The notes beneath the pieces are model-generated. The model was not told the origin of the DNA. It did not search any database and saw only the letters and a list, made by a program, of their open reading frames with translations. From Shewanella avicenniae (GTDB lineage Bacteria > Pseudomonadota > Gammaproteobacteria > Enterobacterales > Shewanellaceae), in the NCBI RefSeq assembly GCF_017354945.1, contig NZ_CP071503.1:434001-498000 (forward strand): a stretch of 64,000 nucleotides of DNA. The letters run 5' to 3'. Positions within the stretch are counted from its first letter, which is position 1. Each line of letters opens with the position of its first letter. Below are positions 1 through 8,189 of the stretch, in pieces. A program made the position numbers and the translations under genes.

Positions 1-860
1 TTCACGATAACGCAGGCCGGTTCAGCAAATTCTTTCACGCATTCCAGCGCCGCATCTGTATCAGCAATGTTGTTGTAAGACAGCGCTTTACCTTGCAGTT
101 GGATGGCAGTTGCGACTGAGGCTTCATCAGCGTTCAGGTCAACATAGAAAGCCGCGTCTTGGTGGCTGTTTTCGCCATAACGCAGGTCTTGTTTTTTCAC
201 CAACTGGGTGTTGTAAGTGCGTGGGAATTTAGAATCTTTGTTGCACTCAGCATCGCTGTGCGCTGGCACCATAGTGCCGAAGTAATTCGCGATCATGCCA
301 TCGTACGCGGCAGTGTGCTCGTATGCGGCAATCGCTAAATCAAAACGGGTGTTGTAGGTGGTTGAACCTTGGTTGGCCGCCATTTCTGCCAACACTTTAT
401 CGTAGTCAGCTGCGTTAACCACAATGGTCACGTCTTTATGGTTTTTCGCTGCCGCGCGCACCATGGTAGGGCCGCCGATATCGATGTTCTCGATAGCGTC
501 TTCCAGGGTGCAATCAGGGTTAGCGACAGTCGCCGCAAAAGGGTACAAGTTCACTGCAACGAGGTCGATCGGGCCGATGTTGTTATCTGCCATGACCTGC
601 TCATCAATACCACGGCGAGCCAAGATGCCGCCATGTACTTTTGGGTGCAGTGTTTTTACACGGCCGTCCATGATTTCTGGGTGACCGGTGTAGTCAGATA
701 CTTCGATAACCGGGATGCCGTTGTCTGCCAACAGGCGTGCAGTACCACCGGTAGAGAGCAATTCAACGCCTTGCGCATGCAGGGCTTGGGCAAATTCCAC
801 GATTCCGGTTTTATCAGATACGCTCAGCAGGGCGCGACGAATAGGTCTGGCAGTAGTCAT
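1..860 (-). CDS. purH: PurH, bifunctional AICAR transformylase/IMP cyclohydrolase (3' end cut by window edge)
   Basis: Catalyses the last two steps of de novo purine synthesis: formylation of AICAR, then ring closure to IMP. Reading leftward from the ATG at 858-860 gives a continuous frame of 286 codons to the window edge with no stop. It begins [19 protein letters not shown] and contains the IMP cyclohydrolase signatures [25 protein letters not shown] and [17 protein letters not shown]. Residues near 190-205 ([15 protein letters not shown]) and RYGENSHQ mark entry into the transformylase half. The full protein is about 530 residues, so only the N-terminal part is here. purD would be expected beyond the left edge. 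Open frames on the opposite strand here are shadows. Confidence 0.97.
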   Translation of the reverse strand, partial: MTTARPIRRALLSVSDKTGIVEFAQALHAQGVELLSTGGTARLLADNGIPVIEVSDYTGHPEIMDGRVKTLHPKVHGGILARRGIDEQVMADNNIGPIDLVAVNLYPFAATVANPDCTLEDAIENIDIGGPTMVRAAAKNHKDVTIVVNAADYDKVLAEMAANQGSTTYNTRFDLAIAAYEHTAAYDGMIANYFGTMVPAHSDAECNKDSKFPRTYNTQLVKKQDLRYGENSHQDAAFYVDLNADEASVATAIQLQGKALSYNNIADTDAALECVKEFAEPACVIV

Positions 861-1183
861 TTTGGGTACAGTTTTCCAGTTTTGAGTTCAAGGATCTTTC
901 GGAAAGCATATTTTAATCATGTGGTTATGATTATTTTATCAGTCTGCTTTACGAAAATCCCTCGAAAGATGGTAATCCCGATGCCAATATCGGGGGCGTA
1001 TTCTACCGCAAAAGCGTGACGCTCAGTGTTTTTTATACGCGATTACACAATATCAAATCGTGAACAAAGCCATTTATTGAGCCGTGCTAGTGATGTTCAA
1101 AAGTTGCTTGTTTAGCTGTCGCTGGACTTGACCTTGGAGTAGACTCTAAGCTTTATACTCGCCTAACAAATCGGAGACTCAGC
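861..1183. promoter_or_regulatory. Divergent intergenic region purH / zntR-type regulator
   Basis: About 320 bp without a gene. On the purH side, TAGAAT read on the minus strand at 1005-1000 with a GC-rich flank is a possible -10, but I see no good -35. A small perfect hairpin CCCGAT-GCCAAT-ATCGGG lies at about 977-994 in the purH leader. I found no convincing full PurR box, only a partial resemblance near 1005-1020. The regulator side holds the MerR-type promoter listed separately. Confidence 0.5.
1128..1159 (+). promoter_or_regulatory. MerR/ZntR-type promoter and operator
   Basis: A -35 box TTGACC (1128-1133) and a -10 box TATACT (1154-1159) are separated by 20 bp instead of the usual 17. 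The spacer carries the interrupted dyad CTTGGAGT-AG-ACTCTAAG (1133-1150). MerR-family activators bind such dyads and untwist over-long 19-20 bp spacers. The dyad and the 20-bp spacing resemble the E. coli zntA promoter recognised by ZntR. The position suggests that the regulator drives its own gene and the permease downstream as one metal-inducible transcript. Confidence 0.8.
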
Positions 1184-1603
1184 ATGTATCGCATCGGTGA
1201 ATTGGCACAGCGCCATGGCGTGAACAACGATACGCTGCGTTTCTACGAAAAGCACGGGTTGTTGCAGCCATCAGCGCGGCAAGAAAATGGTTATCGTGCT
1301 TACAGTGACGCTGATGATCGACGCTTAGCCTTCATCTTACGTGCCAAGTCAGTGGGCTTTTCATTGAGTGAAATTGCTGAGTTGTTGTCGATTGAAGTGG
1401 ATAAAGCCAATCGCGTTTGCAGCGATGTTAAAGAGTTGGTCGATGACAAATTGGTCAAAGTCAGTCAAAAGATTATTGAGTTAGAGCGATTTAGACAATC
1501 GCTGCAGATATTGTCTGACGGATGTTGTGGTGGGCCGCATAGCGCTGAGCATTGCACCATTTTACAGGCGTTGGAGTCCTTTGAGGAAAATGACCCGCGC
1601 TAG
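1184..1603 (+). CDS. zntR: MerR-family metal-responsive regulator, ZntR-like
   Basis: Cytoplasmic DNA-binding metal sensor of 139 residues. The N-terminal winged helix-turn-helix (MYRIGELAQRHGVNNDTLRF...YR) is typical of MerR proteins, followed by the dimerisation helix (about 78-108) and a C-terminal metal loop. Metal-ligand candidates are Cys79, Cys114, Cys115, His119 and Cys124. These are the same positions and spacing as the zinc ligands I know from E. coli ZntR. A GGAG Shine-Dalgarno sits 8 nt before the ATG. It lies between its own MerR-type operator and a metal permease gene 41 bp downstream. The inducer is probably Zn(II) or a similar thiophilic ion, but the partner is a permease rather than the ZntA ATPase, so the true inducer is open. 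Confidence 0.88.
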   Translation: MYRIGELAQRHGVNNDTLRFYEKHGLLQPSARQENGYRAYSDADDRRLAFILRAKSVGFSLSEIAELLSIEVDKANRVCSDVKELVDDKLVKVSQKIIELERFRQSLQILSDGCCGGPHSAEHCTILQALESFEENDPR

Positions 1604-1644
1604 TTTTACGGGACAACCGCAGTTTACAAGGTAGGACGGTTATC

Positions 1645-3042
1645 ATGGTGATGAATCATTTTTTAGCATTGTTTATGGAGTCAGCGCCGTGGCTGTTGCT
1701 AGGGCTCATTCTGGCTGGCTTACTCAAGGTGTTCGTTCCCATGAGTTGGATGCAAAAGCATCTGGGTGGGCATGGCTTTAAAGCGACGTTCAAGGCGGCA
1801 CTTTTTGGTGCGCCACTGCCACTGTGCTCTTGTGGGGTGATTCCCGCCGCAGTCGGCCTGCGTCGCAGCGGTGCATCGAAAGCATCGACCACCTCTTTTT
1901 TAGTCTCTACTCCAGAAACTGGGGTGGATTCCGTCACTGTATCTTACGTATTGCTAGGGCCGTTTATGGCGATAGTTCGCCCCATTGCTGCAGTGACCAG
2001 TGCTATTGTCGCCGGGTTATTGGTGGGGCGCGATGACAAAGCGGATGATGCGCTGAGCGCTTCGGATAGTACGGTATCGCCTAGTAACGATAGCCAAGCA
2101 AGCAGCTGTTGCAGCAGCAAAGAGAGCCGCCCGCACGTTGTATCGTCTTGTTGTAGTCAGGACAGCGAACAGGGGACGTCTGCGGCAATGAGTTATAAGC
2201 CGATGAAGGCCGCGTCGTTGATTCAGCCTGCAGCAGGCCAAATGGCGCCGTTGTTACAAGCCTCTTCAGCAACTGCCACTGCAACCCCAAAAACCAGCGA
2301 AAGCTGCTGCGGTGAAACCACAAAATCGGCAAAGAGCAATTGCTGTGAGAGTAAAGCGACAACCAGCAGTTGCTGCAGTTCAGCTGTCACTGAAGTGAAG
2401 AGTTGCTGCAGTACCGAGTCGAGTTCTGCAAGCAGTTGCTGCGGCGATACGCCGACGGCCAAGGATGCGTCAGTGGCGCAAAAATTACTGCAAGGATTCA
2501 AGTTTGCCGCAACGGATCTGATTGCCGACACCACCATTTGGTTGTTGGTCGGTTTGTTCTTTGCGGCGTTGGTGCAGACCTATGTGCCAGCGGACTTTTT
2601 AGCTAAGTGGGGCGATGGTGTTCTGGCGATGCTAGTGATGGTGTTGGTGTCGATCCCCATGTATATCTGTGCCACGGCATCTACGCCGATTGCTGCGGGT
2701 TTGCTGTTGGCGGGAGTCTCCCCAGGTGCTGTGTTGGTGTTTATGCTGGCGGGGCCTGCGACCAATATCGCGACGCTTGGCGTTGTGGCAAAAGAGATGG
2801 GCCGCCGCGCGCTTTTTGGTTATCTTGGCGGGGTGCTCAGCGTTGCGTTAGTGTTTGGTGTTGTGGTGAATTATCTGGTGGCTAATTTTGGTTTTGAAGT
2901 AACACCGCAATTAGGTGCTGAACATCGTGTCTTGCCGGATGCCGTGGTGAACTACTCAGCAATTGTTTTAGCGATCTTGATGGCTAAGGTGTTGTATGAC
3001 AAGTTACCCCGCAAATCAGTAAGACGTGATTGCTGCTCATAA
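1645..3042 (+). CDS. ArsP/DUF318-type metal(loid) efflux permease with cysteine-rich loop
   Basis: Predicted inner-membrane permease of 465 residues, built as two four-helix halves (about 1-130 and 285-465) joined by a long hydrophilic loop. The first half has the conserved PLCSCGVIP motif and the second has PMYICATASTPIAAGLL; both are typical of the DUF318/ArsP permease family. The loop (about residues 150-275) is very rich in Ser, Thr and Lys and holds seven Cys-Cys pairs; an eighth pair lies at the C-terminus (RRDCCS). These pairs look like metal(loid)-binding sites. An AAGGTAGG Shine-Dalgarno precedes the ATG. Shewanella has a related purH-linked permease that I recall as implicated in arsenic/antimony export; I cannot verify that here. 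Co-expression with the ZntR-like sensor is inferred from spacing. Confidence 0.85.
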   Translation: MVMNHFLALFMESAPWLLLGLILAGLLKVFVPMSWMQKHLGGHGFKATFKAALFGAPLPLCSCGVIPAAVGLRRSGASKASTTSFLVSTPETGVDSVTVSYVLLGPFMAIVRPIAAVTSAIVAGLLVGRDDKADDALSASDSTVSPSNDSQASSCCSSKESRPHVVSSCCSQDSEQGTSAAMSYKPMKAASLIQPAAGQMAPLLQASSATATATPKTSESCCGETTKSAKSNCCESKATTSSCCSSAVTEVKSCCSTESSSASSCCGDTPTAKDASVAQKLLQGFKFAATDLIADTTIWLLVGLFFAALVQTYVPADFLAKWGDGVLAMLVMVLVSIPMYICATASTPIAAGLLLAGVSPGAVLVFMLAGPATNIATLGVVAKEMGRRALFGYLGGVLSVALVFGVVVNYLVANFGFEVTPQLGAEHRVLPDAVVNYSAIVLAILMAKVLYDKLPRKSVRRDCCS

Positions 3043-3063
3043 TTCCCTGTAACTGTCATAATA

Positions 3064-3086
3064 AAAGGCGCTCATTGAGCGCCTTT
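3064..3086 (+). terminator. Probable terminator after the permease gene
   Basis: Inverted repeat AAAGGCGCTCA/TGAGCGCCTTT with a very short loop, 21 bp after the permease stop. It lies between this gene and the leftward small gene at 3124-3258, so it may serve both strands. The T-run is only three bases. Confidence 0.7.
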
Positions 3087-3123
3087 CGTATGAAACAGAC
3101 TTGAGAAACCGATAATTTTCAAT

Positions 3124-3258
3124 TTATTTGCCTGCTTTAAGATTCTCCACCGGTGCGGTTTTCGCTTGTTTTTTGGCAGCCTTCAGCGCGCGTTTTTCTT
3201 TGGCTGAGTGTTGTGGCTGTTTTTTGGCTTCTTTGCTGTTCTTGTGCTCTTTACTCAT
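3124..3258 (-). CDS. Small lysine-rich hypothetical protein (44 aa)
   Basis: ATG at 3256-3258 and TAA at 3124-3126. The product starts MSKEHKNSKEAKKQPQHSAK and ends VENLKAGK. It is strongly basic, with about 30 % Lys, and has no hydrophobic segment, so it should be a soluble and probably disordered cytoplasmic peptide. A weak GGAAT lies upstream. The shared bidirectional terminator at 3064-3086 supports a real transcript. I do not recognise a function; an RNA- or DNA-associated role would be a guess from charge alone. Confidence 0.6.
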   Translation of the reverse strand: MSKEHKNSKEAKKQPQHSAKEKRALKAAKKQAKTAPVENLKAGK

Positions 3259-3864
3259 GATGTGATTCCATCTTCATTTAGTGAGATCGGAGGACAGATT
3301 TGGCTGAACTGAATGCTGTCCGGCGATATCAAGTTCACTCACAGCTGGTGGTGGGATGTCGCCATCAAACCAGTTGTATCAGGCACCTTGCCCGATGAAT
3401 TTATTTTACGCTTAGCGCAGTCATTCGGCGCGTGCGCTACATATAATAATTTACCATAAGCTGCCGTTTTTGATGCAAATTAGCGCTAACAACTGAAACT
3501 TGGTTATTGTTACGTCAGCGGGACAATTTGTTAGTTTCTGAATGGCTAATAAAGCTGGTGCAACAGTTGTATAATCTGCATCACTTTCGAATGCATTGCG
3601 TTGTGGTATCGGCCTTTCCCATCTAAGTATCGATGACCGCATCGCTGTTTTACATCTCAAGCACTTAATAACCTGTTCCGGTGGTGGCAAATTGATTGTC
3701 ACGTTATTGCCGATGCGAGACGTCTGGCTGTGCTTCCCGGCGCTTTAACCCTTGCCATTAGCTCGCATCGGCGCCGGAAACTTATTCCGTTAGTGGTTGT
3801 AGTAGTGTTTTAGCGGATTTGTTACCCTTTCAGTTATTCAACATATCAATTCAGAAGAGACATT
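3259..3864. other. 600-bp non-coding stretch with a structured segment
   Basis: No convincing gene. A leftward 83-codon frame (3702 to 3451) exists but lacks a Shine-Dalgarno and protein-like composition. Two isolated TATAAT hexamers (3442-3447 and 3570-3575) have no good -35. A perfect 11-bp inverted repeat, GCCGATGCGAG (3709-3719) with CTCGCATCGGC (3762-3772), encloses about 42 nt. A second potential pairing, CCGGCGC (3737-3743) with GCGCCGG (3771-3777), competes with it. Gene remnant, structured leader or small RNA are all possible. Confidence 0.4.
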
Positions 3865-4320
3865 ATGCAGTGGCAAAGTCTGCGTTTTGAAGAGTTGTCG
3901 ACTCAGACCCTTTATGAGTTGTTACGCTTGCGGGTGGATATTTTTGTAGTTGAGCAACAATGTCCTTACCCTGAGTTAGATGGCAAGGATTACCACCCTG
4001 AAGTACGGCACCTGTTGGGCTACGATGATGCTGGCGCGTTGGTGGCTTATGCGCGGCAACTGCCACCGGGGCTTTCTTATCCCGATGCCAGTATTGGACG
4101 CGTGTTGGTTAATCCTGAGTTTCGCAAACAGCGTGCAGGTAAAGCGTTGATGCTGGAAGCAATTGCACGTTGCCAGCAATATTGGCCGCAACAGAATATT
4201 CAAATTGGTGCGCAGCTTTACTTAGCAGATTTCTATCAATCGCTAGGCTTTACGCCCGTATCAAACAGCTATCTTGAAGATGGCATTCCACATATTGATA
4301 TGCTTCGTTTGCATGACTAA
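3865..4320 (+). CDS. elaA: ElaA-type GNAT N-acetyltransferase
   Basis: Soluble 151-residue acetyltransferase of the GNAT superfamily, expected to move an acetyl group from acetyl-CoA to an amine substrate that is not established for ElaA. The ElaA N-terminal signature is clear: YELLRLRVDIFVVEQQCPYPELDGKD. The acetyl-CoA pyrophosphate loop follows at about 85-110 (IGRVLVNPEFRKQRAGKALM), and the C-terminal FYQSLGF segment is typical of GNAT folds. AGAAGAGA precedes the ATG. The gene stands alone between the structured non-coding stretch and a terminator, facing mrcA tail to tail. Confidence 0.92.
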   Translation: MQWQSLRFEELSTQTLYELLRLRVDIFVVEQQCPYPELDGKDYHPEVRHLLGYDDAGALVAYARQLPPGLSYPDASIGRVLVNPEFRKQRAGKALMLEAIARCQQYWPQQNIQIGAQLYLADFYQSLGFTPVSNSYLEDGIPHIDMLRLHD

Positions 4321-4324
4321 GTCA

Positions 4325-4352
4325 ACAAAGCACGCTAAATCGCGTGCTTTGT
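4325..4352 (+). terminator. Bidirectional terminator between elaA and mrcA
   Basis: Perfect 11-bp inverted repeat ACAAAGCACGC/GCGTGCTTTGT with a 6-nt loop, between the convergent stops of elaA (4320) and mrcA (4367). Confidence 0.75.
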
Positions 4353-4366
4353 GTCATTGGAAATGA

Positions 4367-6928
4367 CTAGTGGAATAATTCGCTGGTTGCCTTAGAGTCG
4401 ATGAAGATGTTGCTATCTTCATTGCTGTCTTGGGCATATTCCTTCGGCTCAGTGCCTTGAATAAAGTACTCAAACTCACTGGTGTAATCCGTTTTACGCG
4501 AGAGCTTGCCTGACTCTAAATCGATGCGCACTGAGACGATGCCTTCCGGTGGCTGAATGATCACCTCTGGCGTACCTTGCAGGGCATAATACATAAATTG
4601 GTTCCATGCGGGACCTGCAGTTTTTGCACCCGACTCGCCGCCATTGATTTGATCTTTCGGCGCATTTGGATTCCACGCGGTACGACCTAATTCACGGCTA
4701 TGGTCGTCGAAACCCACCCATGAGGTGGTGACCAAGGTAGGATTAAAACCACTGAACCAGGTATCGCGCGATTCGTTGGTTGTCCCTGTTTTACCTGCTA
4801 TATCGTGGCGCTTAATCAAACGTGATGCACGCCATGCAGTACCATTCCAACCTGTGCCATGATTCCAATCACCACCGCCCCAAATAACACTTTTCAGAGC
4901 ATCAGTGATCAAAAACGCCACTTGCTTTGACACAACTCGTTTGGCGCGATGGGCATTCGGATGGGCGCAGTTGTATTCGCCATCCCCCAATGTGGTAGGT
5001 GCCACGGTTGGCTCGTTGTTGACTAATGCCGAGGTGCTGTCCGCAGTAATCTGGCTATTATCTGGCGTAAACATAACTGATTGTTCGTCATCGTCGCAGG
5101 CCAACGCGGGTTGAGCGCGTTCAATGGTTTTGCCGTAACCATCATCGATGTGATCGATGAAATATGGCTCAACCAGAAAACCGCCATTCGCAAAACTGGT
5201 AAAGGCAGTTACAACTTGCAGTGGCGTGACAGAAGGTGAACCGAGCGCCAATGATTCGTTGCGGCTCAAATCTTCTGGGTTAAAGCCAAATTCAGTCAGT
5301 TTATTGATGACATTGTCTAAGCCAACTTCACGCAGTGCGCGCACAGCCATCACGTTCACCGATTGCGCCAAACCTACCTTTAAACGTGTTGGACCACCAT
5401 AAACGTCTGGCGAGTTTTTCGGACGCCATGCGGTACCCTGACGCAGATCGGGTTTGTTGATCGGCGCGTTGTTGATAAGGGTTGCGAGGGTGTAGCCTTT
5501 TTCAAGCGCAGCAGTGTAGATAAATGGCTTGATGTTTGAGCCTAACTGCCGCTTCGCTTGAGTGACGCGGTTGTACTGGCTCATGCTAAAGCTAAAACCG
5601 CCCACCAAGGTTTGTATCGCCCCATCTTCGGGTGCAAGCGATACCATGGCACTAGAAACTTCTGGTATTTGTGAGAGTTGCCAACGTTCACTGTTTTTAC
5701 GCACCCAGACAATTTCACCCACCTTTAACACATCGCCAGCGGTTTTGGGCGCTGGGCCTTGGCGTCGGTCACTGAAAAATTTACGTGCCCAATTAATGCC
5801 CGCCCATTCAAGCGCAATCTGCTGACCGCTTGCTAACATCACGGTGGCTGCTTGCTCGGTAACTGCCATGACTGCTGCGGGTTGAATATCTTCAATAGTC
5901 GCTGTTTTTGCTAACTCGGCGAGGATCTGATCATTTGCTGGAGCACGATCCGTCCATAAGGTTGCCAGCGGACCGCGGTAGCCATGACGTTCGTCATAAG
6001 CGAAAACATTGTCTCGTACTGCTTGTTGCGCAAATTTTTGCAGGCGTGAATCAATGGTAGTGTAAACGTTGTAGCCGCCAGTATAGGCTTCCTCTTCACC
6101 GTACTTTTGCACCATGTAGTCGCGTACCATTTCGGATACGTATGGTGAGTAAAGGTCGATTTCGGCACCGTGGTAAGAGGCTGATAAAGGTTCTGCACTC
6201 GCGGTTTGGAATTCACCATCGGTAATGTAGCCCACATCATGCATCCGCATTAACACGACGTTGCGGCGGCTAAAGGCGCGTTTAGGTGAAGATATGGGAT
6301 TCATAGTCGACGGTGCTTTTGGTAGTCCTGCAATCATCGCCATTTCTGATAAGGTTAACTCGCTAACATCCTTACCATAATAGACCTGAGCCGCAGCCCC
6401 CACGCCGTATGCGCGTTGACCCAAATAGATACGGTTGACATATAACTCAAGAATTTCATCTTTGCTTAGCAGCTGCTCAATGTGCAGCGCGATAAAGATC
6501 TCTTTGACTTTACGAATAAATTTCTTGTCGCGGGTCAAAAAGAAGTTACGCGCCACCTGCATCGTGATCGTACTGGCACCTTGGCGTTTTTGGCCTGTGG
6601 TGAACATCACGAGTGCTGCACGCAATACCCCAACGGGATCGACGCCTTTATGTTCATAAAAGCGCGAATCTTCTGTGGCGATAAAAGCCTGCAGCAAAGG
6701 TTTGGGGATTTGGGACAGTTCTAACGGAATGCGCCGCTTCTCGCCAAATTGCGAAATAAGCTTACCGTCCTTTGAATATATTTTGAGCGGAGTCTGCAAT
6801 TGCACGTTTTTTAATGTGGCAACGTCCGGCAAATCCGGCAAAACGTAAAAATAAGTTGCAGTAACTGTGATGATTCCCAGTAGAAATAGACTGAAAAATG
6901 TTATCAGAATACGTTTTAACCACTTCAC
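4367..6928 (-). CDS. mrcA: Penicillin-binding protein 1a, bifunctional transglycosylase/transpeptidase
   Basis: Builds and cross-links peptidoglycan at the inner membrane. I place the start at the GTG 6926-6928, giving 853 residues beginning VKWLKRILITFFSLFLLG. The in-frame upstream extension to 7012 is not family-like. Numbering from this GTG: a short cytoplasmic N-terminus and one membrane helix (about 5-28), transglycosylase domain with EDSRFYEH (86-93) and QGASTITMQ, then transpeptidase motifs GSNIKPF (active Ser464), SVN (523-525) and KTGTTN (from 713). Ser464 lies almost exactly where E. coli PBP1a has its active serine. The gene diverges from pilM, a common arrangement. Its activator LpoA is encoded at 20814-22706. 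Confidence 0.95.
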   Translation of the reverse strand: MKWLKRILITFFSLFLLGIITVTATYFYVLPDLPDVATLKNVQLQTPLKIYSKDGKLISQFGEKRRIPLELSQIPKPLLQAFIATEDSRFYEHKGVDPVGVLRAALVMFTTGQKRQGASTITMQVARNFFLTRDKKFIRKVKEIFIALHIEQLLSKDEILELYVNRIYLGQRAYGVGAAAQVYYGKDVSELTLSEMAMIAGLPKAPSTMNPISSPKRAFSRRNVVLMRMHDVGYITDGEFQTASAEPLSASYHGAEIDLYSPYVSEMVRDYMVQKYGEEEAYTGGYNVYTTIDSRLQKFAQQAVRDNVFAYDERHGYRGPLATLWTDRAPANDQILAELAKTATIEDIQPAAVMAVTEQAATVMLASGQQIALEWAGINWARKFFSDRRQGPAPKTAGDVLKVGEIVWVRKNSERWQLSQIPEVSSAMVSLAPEDGAIQTLVGGFSFSMSQYNRVTQAKRQLGSNIKPFIYTAALEKGYTLATLINNAPINKPDLRQGTAWRPKNSPDVYGGPTRLKVGLAQSVNVMAVRALREVGLDNVINKLTEFGFNPEDLSRNESLALGSPSVTPLQVVTAFTSFANGGFLVEPYFIDHIDDGYGKTIERAQPALACDDDEQSVMFTPDNSQITADSTSALVNNEPTVAPTTLGDGEYNCAHPNAHRAKRVVSKQVAFLITDALKSVIWGGGDWNHGTGWNGTAWRASRLIKRHDIAGKTGTTNESRDTWFSGFNPTLVTTSWVGFDDHSRELGRTAWNPNAPKDQINGGESGAKTAGPAWNQFMYYALQGTPEVIIQPPEGIVSVRIDLESGKLSRKTDYTSEFEYFIQGTEPKEYAQDSNEDSNIFIDSKATSELFH

Positions 6929-7046
6929 ACTATAAATTTCCGCTTTTTGCTGTGACGGATTAGTATATAAGGCGACGTTGTTTGGGTGAAGTAAAAACCG
7001 ATTTAAAAACACGCAAAATAATGTTAATGAAGCAGTTATAAATGAT

Positions 7047-7067
7047 CACAAACTTGTAAAGTTTGTG
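7047..7067. promoter_or_regulatory. Perfect 21-bp palindrome between mrcA and pilM
   Basis: CACAAACTT-GTA-AAGTTTGTG is a perfect inverted repeat with 9-bp arms and a 3-bp centre. It sits in the 178-bp divergent region, 40 bp before pilM and about 120 bp before the mrcA start. It could be an operator shared by both genes or a hairpin in the pilM leader. I do not recognise the binding protein. Confidence 0.5.
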
Positions 7068-7106
7068 CTACGCTAGGATTCAACAACAAAAAGATGGCAC
7101 GGGATT

Positions 7107-8189
7107 ATGCTTTCTAATTTCTGGAGGCGTCAGGCGCCGCAGATGGTCGGGATTGACATTGGCTCTCATGAAGCCAAAGCGATTCTGTTAGCCAAGGTTT
7201 CTGACGGATATAAAATATTGGCTCATGCTTCTGCGCCAATAAAGAAGGGAGCCGTAAATGACCACGATATCCGGGATGGAGAAGCGGTCACTGAATCTTT
7301 ACGTCTGCTAAAACGCCAACTACCTAAATCTGCCAAGTTTGCGGCTGTGTCAGTATCAGGCTCAGCGGTGATGACCAAGGTCATCTACATGGATGCATCG
7401 CTCAGCGAAGTTGAAATGGAAGCGCAGATTGAAATTGAAGCAGATAATCTTATCCCATATTCCCTCGATGAAGTCAGTATCGACTTCGAAACGCTTGCCC
7501 CGAATAAAAACGATGCCACTAAGGTCGATGTACTGTTAAGTGCCTGCCGTACAGATAATATTGATGCGAGAGTTGATGCGTTAGATAGCATCGGCATGGA
7601 AGTCAAAGTGGTCGATGTGGAAGGCTATGCATTGGGCCGGGCCTATGAGTTAGTGGCCAAACAAGTGCCCGAAAGTATCCAAACAAGCGGTGTGGTGGTG
7701 CTGGTCGACATTGGCGCCAACATGACGACCTTTGCGGTCGTGGAGCAAGGCGAAACCACCTTTATTCGTGAACAAGCGTTTGGCGGTGAGTTGTTTACTC
7801 AGTCCATTCTTTCCTACTACGGCATGCCTTACGAACAGGCCGAAAAAGCTAAAATTGATGGCGACCTTCCACGTAACTATATGTTTGAAGTACTCACGCC
7901 ATTCCAAACGCAATTATTGCAACAAATAAAACGTACGCTTCAGATTTATTGCACGTCTAGTGGTAAAGATAAAGTTGATTATGTGCTGTTGTGTGGTGGT
8001 ACTTCTAAATTAGAAGGTATGGTCAATTTGCTTACCAATGAACTTGGCGTACAGGCGGCAATTGCAGACCCGTTTAAAGGTGCGCTTAAGGCCGATGAAA
8101 AAGTACAGCAACAACTAAAGCAAGACATCAATAAATATCTTATTGCCTGTGGTCTCGCCTTAAGGAGTTACGGTCAATGGCGAACATAA
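7107..8189 (+). CDS. pilM: PilM, actin-like type IV pilus assembly protein
   Basis: Cytoplasmic ATP-binding protein of the FtsA/actin fold that docks to the PilN N-terminus and links the inner-membrane alignment complex to the pilus motor. The 360-residue length is normal. VGIDIGSHEAKAILL (about 14-28) is the phosphate-1 loop, VVLVDIGANMTTFAV (about 197-211) is the phosphate-2 loop and VLLCGGTSKLEGM (about 293-305) is the adenosine motif. First gene of pilMNOPQ; its 3' end overlaps pilN by 13 bp. Confidence 0.96.
   Translation: MLSNFWRRQAPQMVGIDIGSHEAKAILLAKVSDGYKILAHASAPIKKGAVNDHDIRDGEAVTESLRLLKRQLPKSAKFAAVSVSGSAVMTKVIYMDASLSEVEMEAQIEIEADNLIPYSLDEVSIDFETLAPNKNDATKVDVLLSACRTDNIDARVDALDSIGMEVKVVDVEGYALGRAYELVAKQVPESIQTSGVVVLVDIGANMTTFAVVEQGETTFIREQAFGGELFTQSILSYYGMPYEQAEKAKIDGDLPRNYMFEVLTPFQTQLLQQIKRTLQIYCTSSGKDKVDYVLLCGGTSKLEGMVNLLTNELGVQAAIADPFKGALKADEKVQQQLKQDINKYLIACGLALRSYGQWRT

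Noticed and set aside
369..1019. 216-codon rightward frame at the left end
   Set aside because: Antisense to purH, whose leftward frame is unmistakable.
3451..3702. 83-codon leftward frame
   Set aside because: No Shine-Dalgarno, no recognisable protein character, and it overlaps apparently structured non-coding sequence.
7094..7113. TGGCACG...ATGC resembling a sigma-54 promoter at pilM
   Set aside because: The -12 element is imperfect and overlaps the pilM start codon, so it cannot be the promoter of that gene.
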